Shown here piece after piece: positions 22,889 to 30,393 of a stretch of DNA of 43,727 nt (position 1 is its first letter; every line of letters begins with the position of its first letter). The position numbers were made by a program, and so were the translations under genes. The stretch is from a virus, in the IMG/VR virus record IMGVR_UViG_3300021957_000079, positions 1 to 43,727 of that record; one strand, written 5' to 3'. The notes under the pieces were generated by a model that saw only the letters and a list, made by a program, of their open reading frames with translations, had not been told where the DNA came from and searched no databases.

Positions 22889-23548
22889 TTAGGCAGCTTC
22901 TAGAGCAATATAGTATTCAACAGGCTTCGTCAGATTAGTAAAATGTGAGATGCCTTGTTTTGATACTTCTACCTTATAATCACCAGAGAGGAGTTTCAAG
23001 TTTTCTACTTTGAAGTAGAATGTGAAGTCGCTAGGTGAATTTTCACCAACAACAATACTGAAATCGTTTGAAGTGTCATTCTTACGATCAGTAACCAATA
23101 GTTCGATATTACCACCAGTAGAACCTTTTAGTACTACATCTGGAACACCAAGTACGGCAGATGCCTTTTGGATTTGGTTGAATGTGTCTTGAGTAAATGT
23201 AAAATCTACATCCACTGAAGGCATTGTGATATCTGTTTTAGCAACAGTAACGATAGAAGGATCACTGAACATGTAAGTCAGTTTACTACCACCACCCTCT
23301 TCACTAAGTTTAACACTTTTCTCATCGAAAGACAGTGTTGGGTCTTTGAATAGTGACAATGCAGACAAGAACTCGTTCAAGTCATATATTGCAAATTCAT
23401 TATCGAAAGTATCTGGAATAGTTGCCTTTGATACAATGTTTTTCATTGCAGACATTGTACCAATCAAATTCCCATTTTTTACCAGAAGGTTCTGGTTAAT
23501 GGTGGAAAAGTTCTTTAGAACTTCTCTTGTATCATTACTAAGTTTCAT
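22889..23548 (-). CDS. 45: Sliding clamp gp45
   Basis: A 219-aa processivity clamp. It encircles DNA as a trimer, holds gp43 on the template and, in T4, acts as a mobile enhancer of gp55-dependent late transcription. The start MKLSNDTREVLKNFSTINQNLLVKNG closely follows T4 gp45. I use the ATG at 23548, about 10 bases after GGAG, rather than a TTG two codons upstream. FAIYDLNEFLSALSLF and the beta repeats fit the clamp fold. It follows the DUF3310 gene by 2 bases and shares its promoter. Confidence 0.95.
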   Translation of the reverse strand: MKLSNDTREVLKNFSTINQNLLVKNGNLIGTMSAMKNIVSKATIPDTFDNEFAIYDLNEFLSALSLFKDPTLSFDEKSVKLSEEGGGSKLTYMFSDPSIVTVAKTDITMPSVDVDFTFTQDTFNQIQKASAVLGVPDVVLKGSTGGNIELLVTDRKNDTSNDFSIVVGENSPSDFTFYFKVENLKLLSGDYKVEVSKQGISHFTNLTKPVEYYIALEAA

Positions 23549-23550
23549 AT

Positions 23551-23838
23551 TCAATTATTCTCCGTTGTGTCGTGATTATGAAGAGCCATTATACCATAAT
23601 GGATCACTTTAAGCAAGTCATTTCTGTTCTTGCCATCTTTTTTTCCGTATCGTTGCGAATATTTTAGAATATTGCCAATACAGAAACCTTCTCCATGGCC
23701 CGAGTCCATGATGAATTCTGTTGCTTGAAATTTGTTATGAGAGTAGTGAGCATTATAGGTTACATCTATATACTCTTGTAATTCTTTCAGAATCAAATCT
23801 TCTGAATATTTGTAATCAATATGTTTCACTTTTTTCAT
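23551..23838 (-). CDS. DUF3310 protein
   Basis: A 95-aa protein. ATEFIMDSGHGEGFCIGNILKYSQRYGKKDGKNRNDLLKVIHYGI is the conserved core of DUF3310, a family common in phages and related in part to the T7 gp1.7 nucleotide-kinase region. A nucleotide-metabolism role is possible but unproven. The ATG at 23838 directly abuts AGG, whereas a GTG three codons later would have AGG 9 bases upstream, so the exact start is uncertain. It is first in the gp45-44-62-regA unit, behind a strong sigma70-like promoter. Confidence 0.85.
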   Translation of the reverse strand: MKKVKHIDYKYSEDLILKELQEYIDVTYNAHYSHNKFQATEFIMDSGHGEGFCIGNILKYSQRYGKKDGKNRNDLLKVIHYGIMALHNHDTTENN

Positions 23839-23858
23839 CCTATTTCATTATTTAACAT

Positions 23859-23887
23859 ACTATAACATAAAGGAGCGCCTATGTCAA
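23859..23887 (-). promoter_or_regulatory. Sigma70-like promoter for DUF3310-gp45 unit
   Basis: TTGACA (23882-23887), 17 bases, TATAGT (23859-23864) on the minus strand. The -35 hexamer is exactly the loop of a 10-bp hairpin (23872-23897), so terminator-like and promoter functions share the same bases. Confidence 0.85.
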
Positions 23888-23897
23888 TAGGCACTCC
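23872..23897 (-). terminator. Hairpin terminator after hsp20, loop is a -35 box
   Basis: Minus-strand arms GGAGTGCCTA and TAGGCGCTCC pair over 10 bp (one G-U) around the loop TTGACA, followed by TTTATGTT. The stem is strong and lies just after the Hsp20 stop at 23907. The U-tract is short and interrupted, so termination may be partial. Confidence 0.7.
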
Positions 23898-23906
23898 ACA
23901 CTTTAT

Positions 23907-24347
23907 TTACTTAATTTTAATTGAACGAGCTTTCTTTTCTTCTGGAATAATTCTTTCCAGTTGAATATAAAGAAGTCCGTCTTTTAAATCAGCACCCTTC
24001 ACAATAACGTCATCTGATACTGTAAACGTCTTATTAAAAGAACGTGCAGAAATACCTTTATGTAGATACTCTGGTTTCTTTTCTACTTCAGAAGTTTCAA
24101 TATCAATAGATTTTACAGTAAGTGTATTTTCTTTTGACTCAATTTCAATTTCGTCTTTCGAAAATCCAGCGACTGCAATCTCAATAGTGTACATATCGTC
24201 ACTATGTTTTACAATATTGTAAGGGGGATAGTTTGACATTGCTGTTGAACTAACTCTGTTAGCTCCCATTAGACTATCAAACATTCTATCAAAACCGACA
24301 GAATAAGTTGCGATCCTAGATGGATCAAGTGTGTAAGCATTTACCAT
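23907..24347 (-). CDS. Small heat shock protein Hsp20
   Basis: A 146-aa alpha-crystallin chaperone that holds unfolding proteins. The alpha-crystallin domain spans about 40-135: YNIVKHSDDMYTIEIAVAGF, KDEIEIESKENTLTVKS, and the A-x-L-x-x-GLL strand (ADLKDGLLYIQLER). It ends SIKIK, an I-x-I-type tail used for oligomer contacts. Hsp20 is typical of marine T4-like phages and may assist capsid or host protein folding under infection stress. GGAGAAAAACA precedes the ATG. It has its own exact late-promoter match and a leader hairpin, so late, structural-phase expression is likely despite its replication-gene neighbours. Confidence 0.95.
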   Translation of the reverse strand: MVNAYTLDPSRIATYSVGFDRMFDSLMGANRVSSTAMSNYPPYNIVKHSDDMYTIEIAVAGFSKDEIEIESKENTLTVKSIDIETSEVEKKPEYLHKGISARSFNKTFTVSDDVIVKGADLKDGLLYIQLERIIPEEKKARSIKIK

Positions 24348-24377
24348 TGTTTTTCTCCTTTGTTAAGCAAGATAAAT

Positions 24378-24403
24378 TTGATACCCGATTATCGGCATAT
24401 CAA
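24378..24403 (-). promoter_or_regulatory. Leader hairpin of hsp20 mRNA
   Basis: On the minus strand TTGATA and CCGAT pair with ATCGG and TATCAA, giving a near-continuous stem of 11 bp with a small internal loop. It begins within 2 bases of the predicted +1 of the late promoter, so the mRNA would start with this hairpin. A role in mRNA stability or thermosensing is conceivable. Confidence 0.6.
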
Positions 24404-24406
24404 TAG

Positions 24407-24414
24407 TATTTATA
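24407..24414 (-). promoter_or_regulatory. T4-type late promoter for hsp20
   Basis: An exact TATAAATA on the minus strand, 60 bases upstream of the Hsp20 ATG. The predicted +1 is a G at about 24401. A TTGAAA further upstream could also form a weak sigma70 promoter with the same TATA-rich bases. Confidence 0.75.
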
Positions 24415-24420
24415 TAGTAT

Positions 24421-24448
24421 CCAAGAGAGATTTTTCAACCCCTCTTGG
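24421..24448 (-). terminator. Hairpin after DUF932 gene
   Basis: Arms 24438-24448 and 24421-24431 pair over 11 bp (two G-U) around a 6-base loop, 6 bases after the DUF932 stop. The stem (CCAAGAGGGGT on the minus strand) is strong, but no U-run follows, so it may act as a 3' stabiliser or weak terminator rather than a classical one. It directly precedes the hsp20 late promoter. Confidence 0.55.
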
Positions 24449-24454
24449 ACATTT

Positions 24455-25414
24455 TTACGCAGCGTCAGCGTATTCAAGTGCCTTATCCAGTGCATTCAAC
24501 TTCACTTTACGATTTCGTCCATACCATGAAGATACTAAACGTCCATCATTTGACCGTCCTTGAAGGTGGTCAGTCATGTTGGTCACTGAGTTAAATGCAG
24601 TCCACCAAGAACCTTGAGCAAACTCTGCGCCAGGTTGTACATCCAAGTTCTCAAAGGCAGTCTTTGAGTTACGAGATGTGAAGGGAACAACACCCTCAAC
24701 CTTTTCTTTCGCCGGCGAACCAAAGACTTCATTGAAGTATTGGATTACGTTTTCACCTGTATATGGTTTAGAACCAAGGTACGCAGCCATTGATTTGTAC
24801 TCTTCCATTTTCTGACGGGCAATACCCATCTGTTCTTTCACTTCAGCAGGGTCAAATGCCTTACGGTGATTTACCGTAACCATCTTATCTGCATTCTGAG
24901 AAAGAGAAAGTGTTAGAGTGTTGTTACACACCACACGAATTGGTGTCATACGAATATTAATCGCTTTACCAAATTGGTGTGGGTTTGTGAACAGAAAGTA
25001 ATTATCTGTCACATCACCATTAAACAACTCAAAAGACTCTTTGGTTTTTGCAAGAGCCCATACCATCTGTCCATCTTTCAATGAACCAGCGGTGTGCATT
25101 TCCATATCACCTGACATACAGTATTCATGGAAGAACTCAAATGCTTCTGAGTTCTGCACTGGATTCCAACCAGTACCAACAACATCTAATACAGAGTTGT
25201 CAGAGGAACGTACAAGTGCCTCTTTGTTTTTGATAGGAACACCTGTTGCAGTAACAAGTGGTTGTTTCTCTACTGTCCAATCAAGTCCAGCAACCTTTTG
25301 GAATTGGTCTGGTGTTAGTTCTTCTTCCACCTTTGTTCCAAGTCCATGCCACGGTAATTCACCGACATACGCCATTTGTGCTTCACCATTTACGATTTCA
25401 AGTTCATGTGCCAT
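24455..25414 (-). CDS. DUF932 phage/plasmid-like protein
   Basis: A 319-aa protein of the DUF932 family (TIGR03299 type), widespread in phages and plasmids. Diagnostic segments are ELPWHGLGTKVEEELTPDQF near the N terminus, NHRKAFDPAEVKEQMGIARQKMEEY in the middle and a W-F-N-S-V-T-N-M-T-D-H region near the C terminus. The family is often found near anti-restriction or recombination genes, but no biochemical activity is established. GGAGACTTTATATT precedes the ATG. It has its own sigma70-like promoter and is followed by a hairpin, so it appears to be a single-gene unit. Confidence 0.9.
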   Translation of the reverse strand: MAHELEIVNGEAQMAYVGELPWHGLGTKVEEELTPDQFQKVAGLDWTVEKQPLVTATGVPIKNKEALVRSSDNSVLDVVGTGWNPVQNSEAFEFFHEYCMSGDMEMHTAGSLKDGQMVWALAKTKESFELFNGDVTDNYFLFTNPHQFGKAINIRMTPIRVVCNNTLTLSLSQNADKMVTVNHRKAFDPAEVKEQMGIARQKMEEYKSMAAYLGSKPYTGENVIQYFNEVFGSPAKEKVEGVVPFTSRNSKTAFENLDVQPGAEFAQGSWWTAFNSVTNMTDHLQGRSNDGRLVSSWYGRNRKVKLNALDKALEYADAA

Positions 25415-25454
25415 AATATAAAGTCTCCAGTTGTTTTCTCATCATTACTTAATC

Positions 25455-25483
25455 AGTATACCTGTTGTAACAACAAATGTCAA
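25455..25483 (-). promoter_or_regulatory. Sigma70-like promoter for DUF932 gene
   Basis: TTGACA (25478-25483), 17 bases, TATACT (25455-25460) on the minus strand. The spacer contains a perfect 13-base inverted repeat, TGTTGT-A-ACAACA (25463-25475), placed where a repressor would block RNA polymerase. Confidence 0.85.
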
Positions 25484-25490
25484 GATGTTT

Positions 25491-26009
25491 TTATAACTTT
25501 TTAGCCTTTTTTCTAGCTTTCTTTAAACCCATTTCAAGTTTAAGTTTTGATGCCCATTGAGTAAAGTTAGTTCCTTGCATATGGTCAAACTCATGTTGAA
25601 ATATCCTTGCAGTAATTCCACCAAAACCAGCAGTCTGTTTTTTACCATCAATATCCATATATTCAAAACGAATCGCAGAAGGCCGTCTAATGTTCAAGTA
25701 GAGATGGGGATAGGTGAGACACCCTTCTACAAACAGTTCTGTGTCCTCTGATACCCATGTAATCTTTGGATTGAAGAAGATAGTTGCCTCTCCTTTGTCG
25801 ATATTAGTAAACATCGTAAATGCACGAACAGGAAGTCCACACTGATTTGCAGACAATCCAATACCATTAGTGCCACGCATTGTTTCTATTAAGTTATCAT
25901 ATAACTCTTTAGGAGTCAAGCTACATTTTTCTTTTAGTTCTTCAAATGTAATATCAGGCAAAACCTCATGTAGAATAGGGTCTTCTGGATTAATTAGTTC
26001 GTATTTCAT
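25491..26009 (-). CDS. Peptide deformylase
   Basis: A 172-aa metalloenzyme that removes the formyl group from nascent N-terminal methionine. All three motifs are visible: GIGLSANQ (49-56), EGCLTYP (95-101) with the metal-ligand cysteine, and QHEFDHMQG (138-146) with the HExxH metal site. It has the long N-terminal extension and Lys-rich C terminus seen in some marine phage forms. In cyanophages deformylase is thought to support photosystem protein turnover, but no such genes are in this window, so another purpose is possible. GGGAGAACATA precedes the ATG, which coincides with the upstream methyltransferase stop. Confidence 0.95.
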   Translation of the reverse strand: MKYELINPEDPILHEVLPDITFEELKEKCSLTPKELYDNLIETMRGTNGIGLSANQCGLPVRAFTMFTNIDKGEATIFFNPKITWVSEDTELFVEGCLTYPHLYLNIRRPSAIRFEYMDIDGKKQTAGFGGITARIFQHEFDHMQGTNFTQWASKLKLEMGLKKARKKAKKL

Positions 26010-26542
26010 TATGTTCTCCCAAAAAATCTAATAGGTTTACCATTAGTTCCATAGTCATTATCGTCAAAAAGATACCAACAACAGTTATCCTTACCGACAC
26101 TTTTACTTCCCTCTATCCACTTAACTCTTCCAATACTTACAACCTTCTTCAGTTTTGGTAAGTATGGAATTGATTGTTTTGTATGTATCCAATCTGCATC
26201 AAACAATAACCAAGTAGGAAGTTGTGCAGATAAATTTTCAATGAGTGGATGTAATATTTTTCTATTCCATGGCGGGTTTGTTATGCAAACATCACACCCC
26301 ACAATAGTATCTGTTAGTGCATCACCTTCACCCACAAAGTCAGCCATTGGTTCTATGTCAGTCATCCAATATCCAAGTAACCCTGTAAGTTCTTCAATAT
26401 GTCGAATCAGTCTACCATCTCCAGCACAAGGTTCTGCAAACAAACCTTTATCTGGTAGATGGGGTATAAGAGGTATAACAGCCTCAATAGGAGTAGGATA
26501 GAAATCTCTTTCTACTCTATCAAAATCACTTCGTTTGCCCAT
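26009..26542 (-). CDS. DNA adenine methyltransferase-like protein
   Basis: A 177-aa SAM-dependent methyltransferase. DFYPTP opens the domain. LFAEPCAGDGRL (about 34-45) is motif I for SAM binding, and NPPW (89-92) is motif IV, catalytic for N6-adenine or N4-cytosine methylation. No target-recognition domain is evident, so specificity cannot be guessed; an RNA or protein substrate is not excluded. In phages such enzymes can protect DNA from restriction. The gene is coupled between gp46 and deformylase, its ATG overlapping the gp46 stop. Confidence 0.85.
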   Translation of the reverse strand: MGKRSDFDRVERDFYPTPIEAVIPLIPHLPDKGLFAEPCAGDGRLIRHIEELTGLLGYWMTDIEPMADFVGEGDALTDTIVGCDVCITNPPWNRKILHPLIENLSAQLPTWLLFDADWIHTKQSIPYLPKLKKVVSIGRVKWIEGSKSVGKDNCCWYLFDDNDYGTNGKPIRFFGRT

Positions 26543-28254
26543 TATGATGTTACCATATGACTGAAGTTCTTTTCTTTCTTAAACTGTACAACACTTCTAA
26601 ACTTGTCAAACAACATATCTTGTTTATGAGAAATAACAAATACGTTTTGGTCTGAGAACGTACCAAGAATTTTAAGGAAGTCATCTGTACCAGTACCATC
26701 CAATGACGAATCAAAGATTTCATCTAAGATAAGTAAATTGGTATTAGTTGAGTTCTTCATCTTTGCAATTGCACGCCATGTAAATAGTAATGCAAGGTCA
26801 ATACGCATCTTCTCACCTTCAGAAAATGATGCATAAGAAAACTCATCACGAAAACGTGACTTAATAGTCTCACTGAAGTTTTCATCAATATTAAAGTTTA
26901 CATAGAAATCCATAGAAGATAGATATGTATTCACCAGTTTATTCATAATTGGTAAATATTGTTTTACAATCTTAGTCTTAATACCACTGTCTTGTAGTAA
27001 GTTTCTTGCAACATCAATATAGAACTTATCTTCTGTTAGTTTAGATTTGTGTTCTTCAATATGAGAAATCTTACCTTTTAATTCAGAAAGTTTTTCTTTA
27101 TCTTCATCTGATATTTGGCCCTTCTCATAAGTTTTAATATCACTATCAAGTTTTATATTAAACTTCTCTAGTTCACTTATAGAAGAACGTATCTTAGCAA
27201 TCTCCACATCATGTTTACGAATAGATTCTAAATTGCTTAAGATTACTGAGAGTCGATTGTGTTCAAGTTCTTCGAGGTTTTCAACACTTTCGATTGCAGT
27301 TGTGAGTTCTTCAACCTTAGAGGTTCTTGTTGCAATCTGCGTCTGCTTTGTTGCATCCGTGATTGACTGTTCGCAAGTCGGACATTCTGCGTTGTCCTCA
27401 AAAAACTTGATTTGACGGTCATGTTCATTCCTCTTGTTCTGTAAGGCAGCTTCTGCTTTACTTAACTTTGTGATTTTCTGTTCAATCTTAACTTTATCTT
27501 CTATATCTATAGATAGAGTATTCTTTTCTTCTTCAATAGACTTTACTTCATTTTTCTTAGAAGTAATGCGTTTTTCATTTTCACTTACTTTTAATCTATT
27601 CTCATTGATTATGTTAGATTTATTATTTACAACTTCTTCAATAAACTTCTGTTGTAGGTTAATCTTCTCTTTAGTCAAATCAAACTCATACTGTACGTTG
27701 CGAATATCTTCATTAAGAGACTTTGTTTTACCTTTCAATAGAAAGTTCATCAAAGAGAAAATCTTGATATCTAGGATATCCTCAACAACCTCACGGCGTG
27801 CCTTGGTAGAAAGTTGCATAAATGGTACAAATGTAGAAGAGCCTAGAATCACAACTTGTGTGAAAGAACGATAGTTCAATCCCATGATTTGTTGTTCTAA
27901 GTGTTTCTGATAATCACGAGCATTCGCATCCTGATTAATCATGTTACCGTTAACCCACACTTCAAACTTATTAGGTTTAATACCACGAATTACTTTTACA
28001 TCTTTACCACCAACATTAAACTCAACTTCAACGACAGCTGCACTACCGTTTACTGAGTTTACCAATTGACCCTTTGAGATGTTTCTAAAAGGTTTATTGA
28101 ATAGACCAAAACAAAGAGCATCAAGAATAGTACTCTTACCAGCACCATTGTCTCCAATGATAAGAGTAGTAGTACTTCTATCTAGTTGCACTTCAGTAAA
28201 GTTATTCCCTGTCGAAAGAAAGTTCTTCCAACGCACATATTTAAAAGTTATCAA
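26542..28254 (-). CDS. 46: Recombination endonuclease subunit gp46 (SbcC/Rad50-like)
   Basis: A 570-aa SMC-like ATPase that works with gp47 in DNA end resection for recombination-dependent replication and host DNA degradation. Walker A is GDNGAGKSTILDAL (about 34), and a long coiled coil (about 170-430) is interrupted by the zinc-hook CPTC (about 290). The signature motif is SFSEGEKMRIDLALL, and Walker B is NLLILDEIFDS. The start is TTG (28254), overlapping the gp47 stop; no upstream ATG is possible without deep overlap. Length is near T4 gp46 (560 aa). Confidence 0.95.
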   Translation of the reverse strand: MITFKYVRWKNFLSTGNNFTEVQLDRSTTTLIIGDNGAGKSTILDALCFGLFNKPFRNISKGQLVNSVNGSAAVVEVEFNVGGKDVKVIRGIKPNKFEVWVNGNMINQDANARDYQKHLEQQIMGLNYRSFTQVVILGSSTFVPFMQLSTKARREVVEDILDIKIFSLMNFLLKGKTKSLNEDIRNVQYEFDLTKEKINLQQKFIEEVVNNKSNIINENRLKVSENEKRITSKKNEVKSIEEEKNTLSIDIEDKVKIEQKITKLSKAEAALQNKRNEHDRQIKFFEDNAECPTCEQSITDATKQTQIATRTSKVEELTTAIESVENLEELEHNRLSVILSNLESIRKHDVEIAKIRSSISELEKFNIKLDSDIKTYEKGQISDEDKEKLSELKGKISHIEEHKSKLTEDKFYIDVARNLLQDSGIKTKIVKQYLPIMNKLVNTYLSSMDFYVNFNIDENFSETIKSRFRDEFSYASFSEGEKMRIDLALLFTWRAIAKMKNSTNTNLLILDEIFDSSLDGTGTDDFLKILGTFSDQNVFVISHKQDMLFDKFRSVVQFKKEKNFSHMVTS

Positions 28255-29315
28255 AGTTCTAAGTCACTCGCTTCTACATATAGAGACTTCATCATATTTG
28301 TCAGTCGGTTTTTGTCAAGTTCAACATCAAGTTCGCCAATATATCTTTCCAATAGAGTCATAGTATCTTCTGCATTCTCTACGATTGCATCATTAACATT
28401 CTCTGCATCTAGTTCACTGAAGTCTTCTACAATCTTAACTTCATGGGCTCCAGATTCAGACAATACCTTATCTATAAATCTATCGAATTGATAGAAATCT
28501 TTTTTGTTTATGACAACGATCTTAACAAACTTATCCTTCAATGTCAAGACATTATAGTCAGAATAATTTGTTGTTGTATCATCATAGTATACTTTTTCGA
28601 ATATTGTATGTGGATTGACAATACGTTCTAGTTCTCTTGTAGATGTATCAAATACATGAAAACCTTTAGGGCAACCATTATCACTCCATGTCATTTGATA
28701 TGTATTACCAAGATAATATACTTGGCCATCATCAGACTTTTTATGGAAGTGTCCACTGAATACTGTATCAAAGTTCTTTAGAAATTGTTTATCATAACCA
28801 CTTTCTGAGAAATGTCCAGCGTGCATTTCAAAACCATTAATCTCTAAGTGGCCCATTGCAACTTGTGCTTTAGTACCTTTGATATGATCCATAGTAATCC
28901 CATAGTTCTCAGGACAAATCCAAGGAATAAAACATATAGGTGTACCATCAAACTCTACTGTGGTAGCTTCTGGATATACAAACATCTTAGGATAACGTCC
29001 CTCTACAAGTTCTGCAAGGGAGTTAACTTCATTTGTATTCTTATAGAACGTATCGTGATTACCCACCATCATATGGAGAGTAATTCCTTTATCTACAAAT
29101 CTCTGAATAAATCTTTTACGAAAGTCTTGTGCTATCTTGTAGGATACAAACTTACGTCTATCCATAACATCACCCAAATGGATAACAGTATCAATGCCAT
29201 TCTCTTCAATATAAGGAAAGAATTCCTCTTCCCAAAACTTATAGAAGTATTCATTGAATGCAAGGTTATCATTACGAGCGCCGAAATGTGTATCAGTTAT
29301 TAACGCTATCTTCAT
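28251..29315 (-). CDS. 47: Recombination endonuclease subunit gp47 (SbcD/Mre11-like)
   Basis: A 354-aa calcineurin-like nuclease, the partner of gp46. The five phosphoesterase motifs are in order: DTHFGARND (about 7), GDVMDR (about 48), GNHD (about 85), GHLE (about 155) and GHFH (about 190). The ATG overlaps the gp55 gene by 23 bases, with GAAGAAGTAA as ribosome binding site, so expression is linked to the sigma factor. Length matches T4 gp47 (339 aa). Confidence 0.97.
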   Translation of the reverse strand: MKIALITDTHFGARNDNLAFNEYFYKFWEEEFFPYIEENGIDTVIHLGDVMDRRKFVSYKIAQDFRKRFIQRFVDKGITLHMMVGNHDTFYKNTNEVNSLAELVEGRYPKMFVYPEATTVEFDGTPICFIPWICPENYGITMDHIKGTKAQVAMGHLEINGFEMHAGHFSESGYDKQFLKNFDTVFSGHFHKKSDDGQVYYLGNTYQMTWSDNGCPKGFHVFDTSTRELERIVNPHTIFEKVYYDDTTTNYSDYNVLTLKDKFVKIVVINKKDFYQFDRFIDKVLSESGAHEVKIVEDFSELDAENVNDAIVENAEDTMTLLERYIGELDVELDKNRLTNMMKSLYVEASDLEL

Positions 29316-29853
29316 TTACTTCTTCACCATCATCATCATAAAATATCTCAAGTCCTTTAGGTTTTGGTTTCTTCTTTTTGGGTTTATAAACAGCCTCATC
29401 TGGAAGAAAGTTCTTTTGCAAATAATCAACAAATACTGTTTGATCTTCACCACCACTGCCTAGAATATCAACATTCATGTTCTCAATAATCTTATGTTTA
29501 ACATGTTGTTGTTTTTTCTCTTTTTGAATTCTACGAATAAATGCATAGTAAATAATCTGAGTAAAGTATGCAAACGGATTGTTTGATTTCTCTGGATTAA
29601 AGTTACTACAATACTGAAGACAGTTTTCTATACCATCAGAAATCATTTCTTCTCTGTATGTGTAGTTTATAAAATTAGGTCTGTAAGATAGGTGATTAGC
29701 AATCTTTAAGAAACATTCACCAATATAATTTGATACAGGTGGTTGGGCCTCCCCAAGTGCCTCTGCATCTTTGCATTTTATTTTCCACTCCTTCATTGCT
29801 TCCAAGAAGGCCTTGTTATCAACATAGTGGACGGATTTCTTTTTCTTTGTCAT
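29293..29853 (-). CDS. 55: Late-transcription sigma factor gp55
   Basis: A 186-aa sigma-like factor, nearly the length of T4 gp55 (185 aa). gp55 directs host RNA polymerase to TATAAATA late promoters together with gp45. The sigma region 2-like core is visible: NYIGECFLKIANHLSYRPNF, then YREEMISDGIENCLQYCSNF, then NPFAYFTQIIYYAFIRRIQKE. GGAG lies 5 bases before the ATG at 29853; an in-frame upstream start is less likely. A strong sigma70-like promoter precedes it, so it would be made before the late genes. The many exact TATAAATA sites in this window are its predicted targets. Confidence 0.95.
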   Translation of the reverse strand: MTKKKKSVHYVDNKAFLEAMKEWKIKCKDAEALGEAQPPVSNYIGECFLKIANHLSYRPNFINYTYREEMISDGIENCLQYCSNFNPEKSNNPFAYFTQIIYYAFIRRIQKEKKQQHVKHKIIENMNVDILGSGGEDQTVFVDYLQKNFLPDEAVYKPKKKKPKPKGLEIFYDDDGEEVNEDSVNN

Positions 29854-29875
29854 AATAACTCCATTGTTAATATAC

Positions 29876-29904
29876 ATCATACTTTAAACTAACCAAAATG
29901 TCAA
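29876..29904 (-). promoter_or_regulatory. Sigma70-like promoter for gp55
   Basis: TTGACA (29899-29904), 17 bases, TATGAT (29876-29881) on the minus strand, about 23 bases before the start codon. The -35 is followed by TTT, as at other early promoters in this window. Confidence 0.85.
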
Positions 29905-29939
29905 TAGAAAAATAAAAGCAATTTATTTAGCAAAATATG

Positions 29940-29968
29940 TTGACAATCTCTTGACAGGTTGGTATATT
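29940..29968 (+). promoter_or_regulatory. Plus-strand (antisense) sigma70-like promoter
   Basis: TTGACA (29940-29945), 17 bases, TATATT (29963-29968) on the plus strand, with a second TTGACA at 29951-29956. It points away from gp55 into the antisense strand of the Sm-like and uvsW genes. There is no credible plus-strand ORF downstream. If active it would make an antisense or small RNA. Confidence 0.45.
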
Positions 29969-29994
29969 ACCTATGCTAGGGTTGAGAATGATAG

Positions 29995-30011
29995 ATTAGC
30001 TATTAGCTAAT
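29995..30011. repeat. Perfect 17-base palindrome at the Sm-like gene 3' end
   Basis: ATTAGCTA-T-TAGCTAAT is perfectly symmetrical around one central base. It overlaps the stop codon of the Sm-like gene and lies downstream of the predicted antisense start. It could be an operator or an AU-rich hairpin at the mRNA 3' end. Confidence 0.5.
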
Positions 30012-30393
30012 GTACTGTATCAGATGTAACTTCAAAGTCAGAGAACTCATCCTCTAGTTCTTCTAACTCTTCTAATGTGGGTTCATCATCATAATCAGCA
30101 TCTTCAAGATCTAATTTGTTTAGACAATAGGAATAGAATTTAGATAATCCTATAGATGCATCTGTAGTGACAAGTACTTTCACTCTTTCAATCTGATAGG
30201 TATTGTTTTCGGAGAAGTGTATCCATCTCTGTAATGATAGACTTTCTTCTAAAGTGCCATCTCTAGCATGTTTAGGAATAGCATTAAGTTTCATTGGACG
30301 ATTAATATTAATAAAGGATTGGCTTTCATTGTCGATAACATTACAGATAATTTCTTCACCACTAGATAGTTTTAGAATCTTAACTTCTGTCAT
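30007..30393 (-). CDS. Second Sm-like protein with acidic tail
   Basis: A 128-aa protein. MTEVKILKLSSGEEIICNVIDNESQSFININRPMKLNAIPK has the same strand-SGEEI-strand opening as the 98-aa protein at 14117, consistent with an Sm/LSm barrel. A middle segment (SLSLQRWIHFSENNTYQIERVKVLVTTDAS) gives further strands, and the last 30 residues are extremely acidic. I recall such proteins near gp55 and UvsW in marine T4-like phages. RNA binding or a scaffold role is possible. AGGATAAAACTCAA precedes the ATG, which overlaps the uvsW stop by 4 bases. Confidence 0.7.
   Translation of the reverse strand: MTEVKILKLSSGEEIICNVIDNESQSFININRPMKLNAIPKHARDGTLEESLSLQRWIHFSENNTYQIERVKVLVTTDASIGLSKFYSYCLNKLDLEDADYDDEPTLEELEELEDEFSDFEVTSDTVH

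Noticed and set aside
28520-28550. Sigma70 promoter inside gp47
   Set aside because: TTGACA is present, but the box 17 bases downstream (TAAGAT) matches the consensus at only four of six positions.
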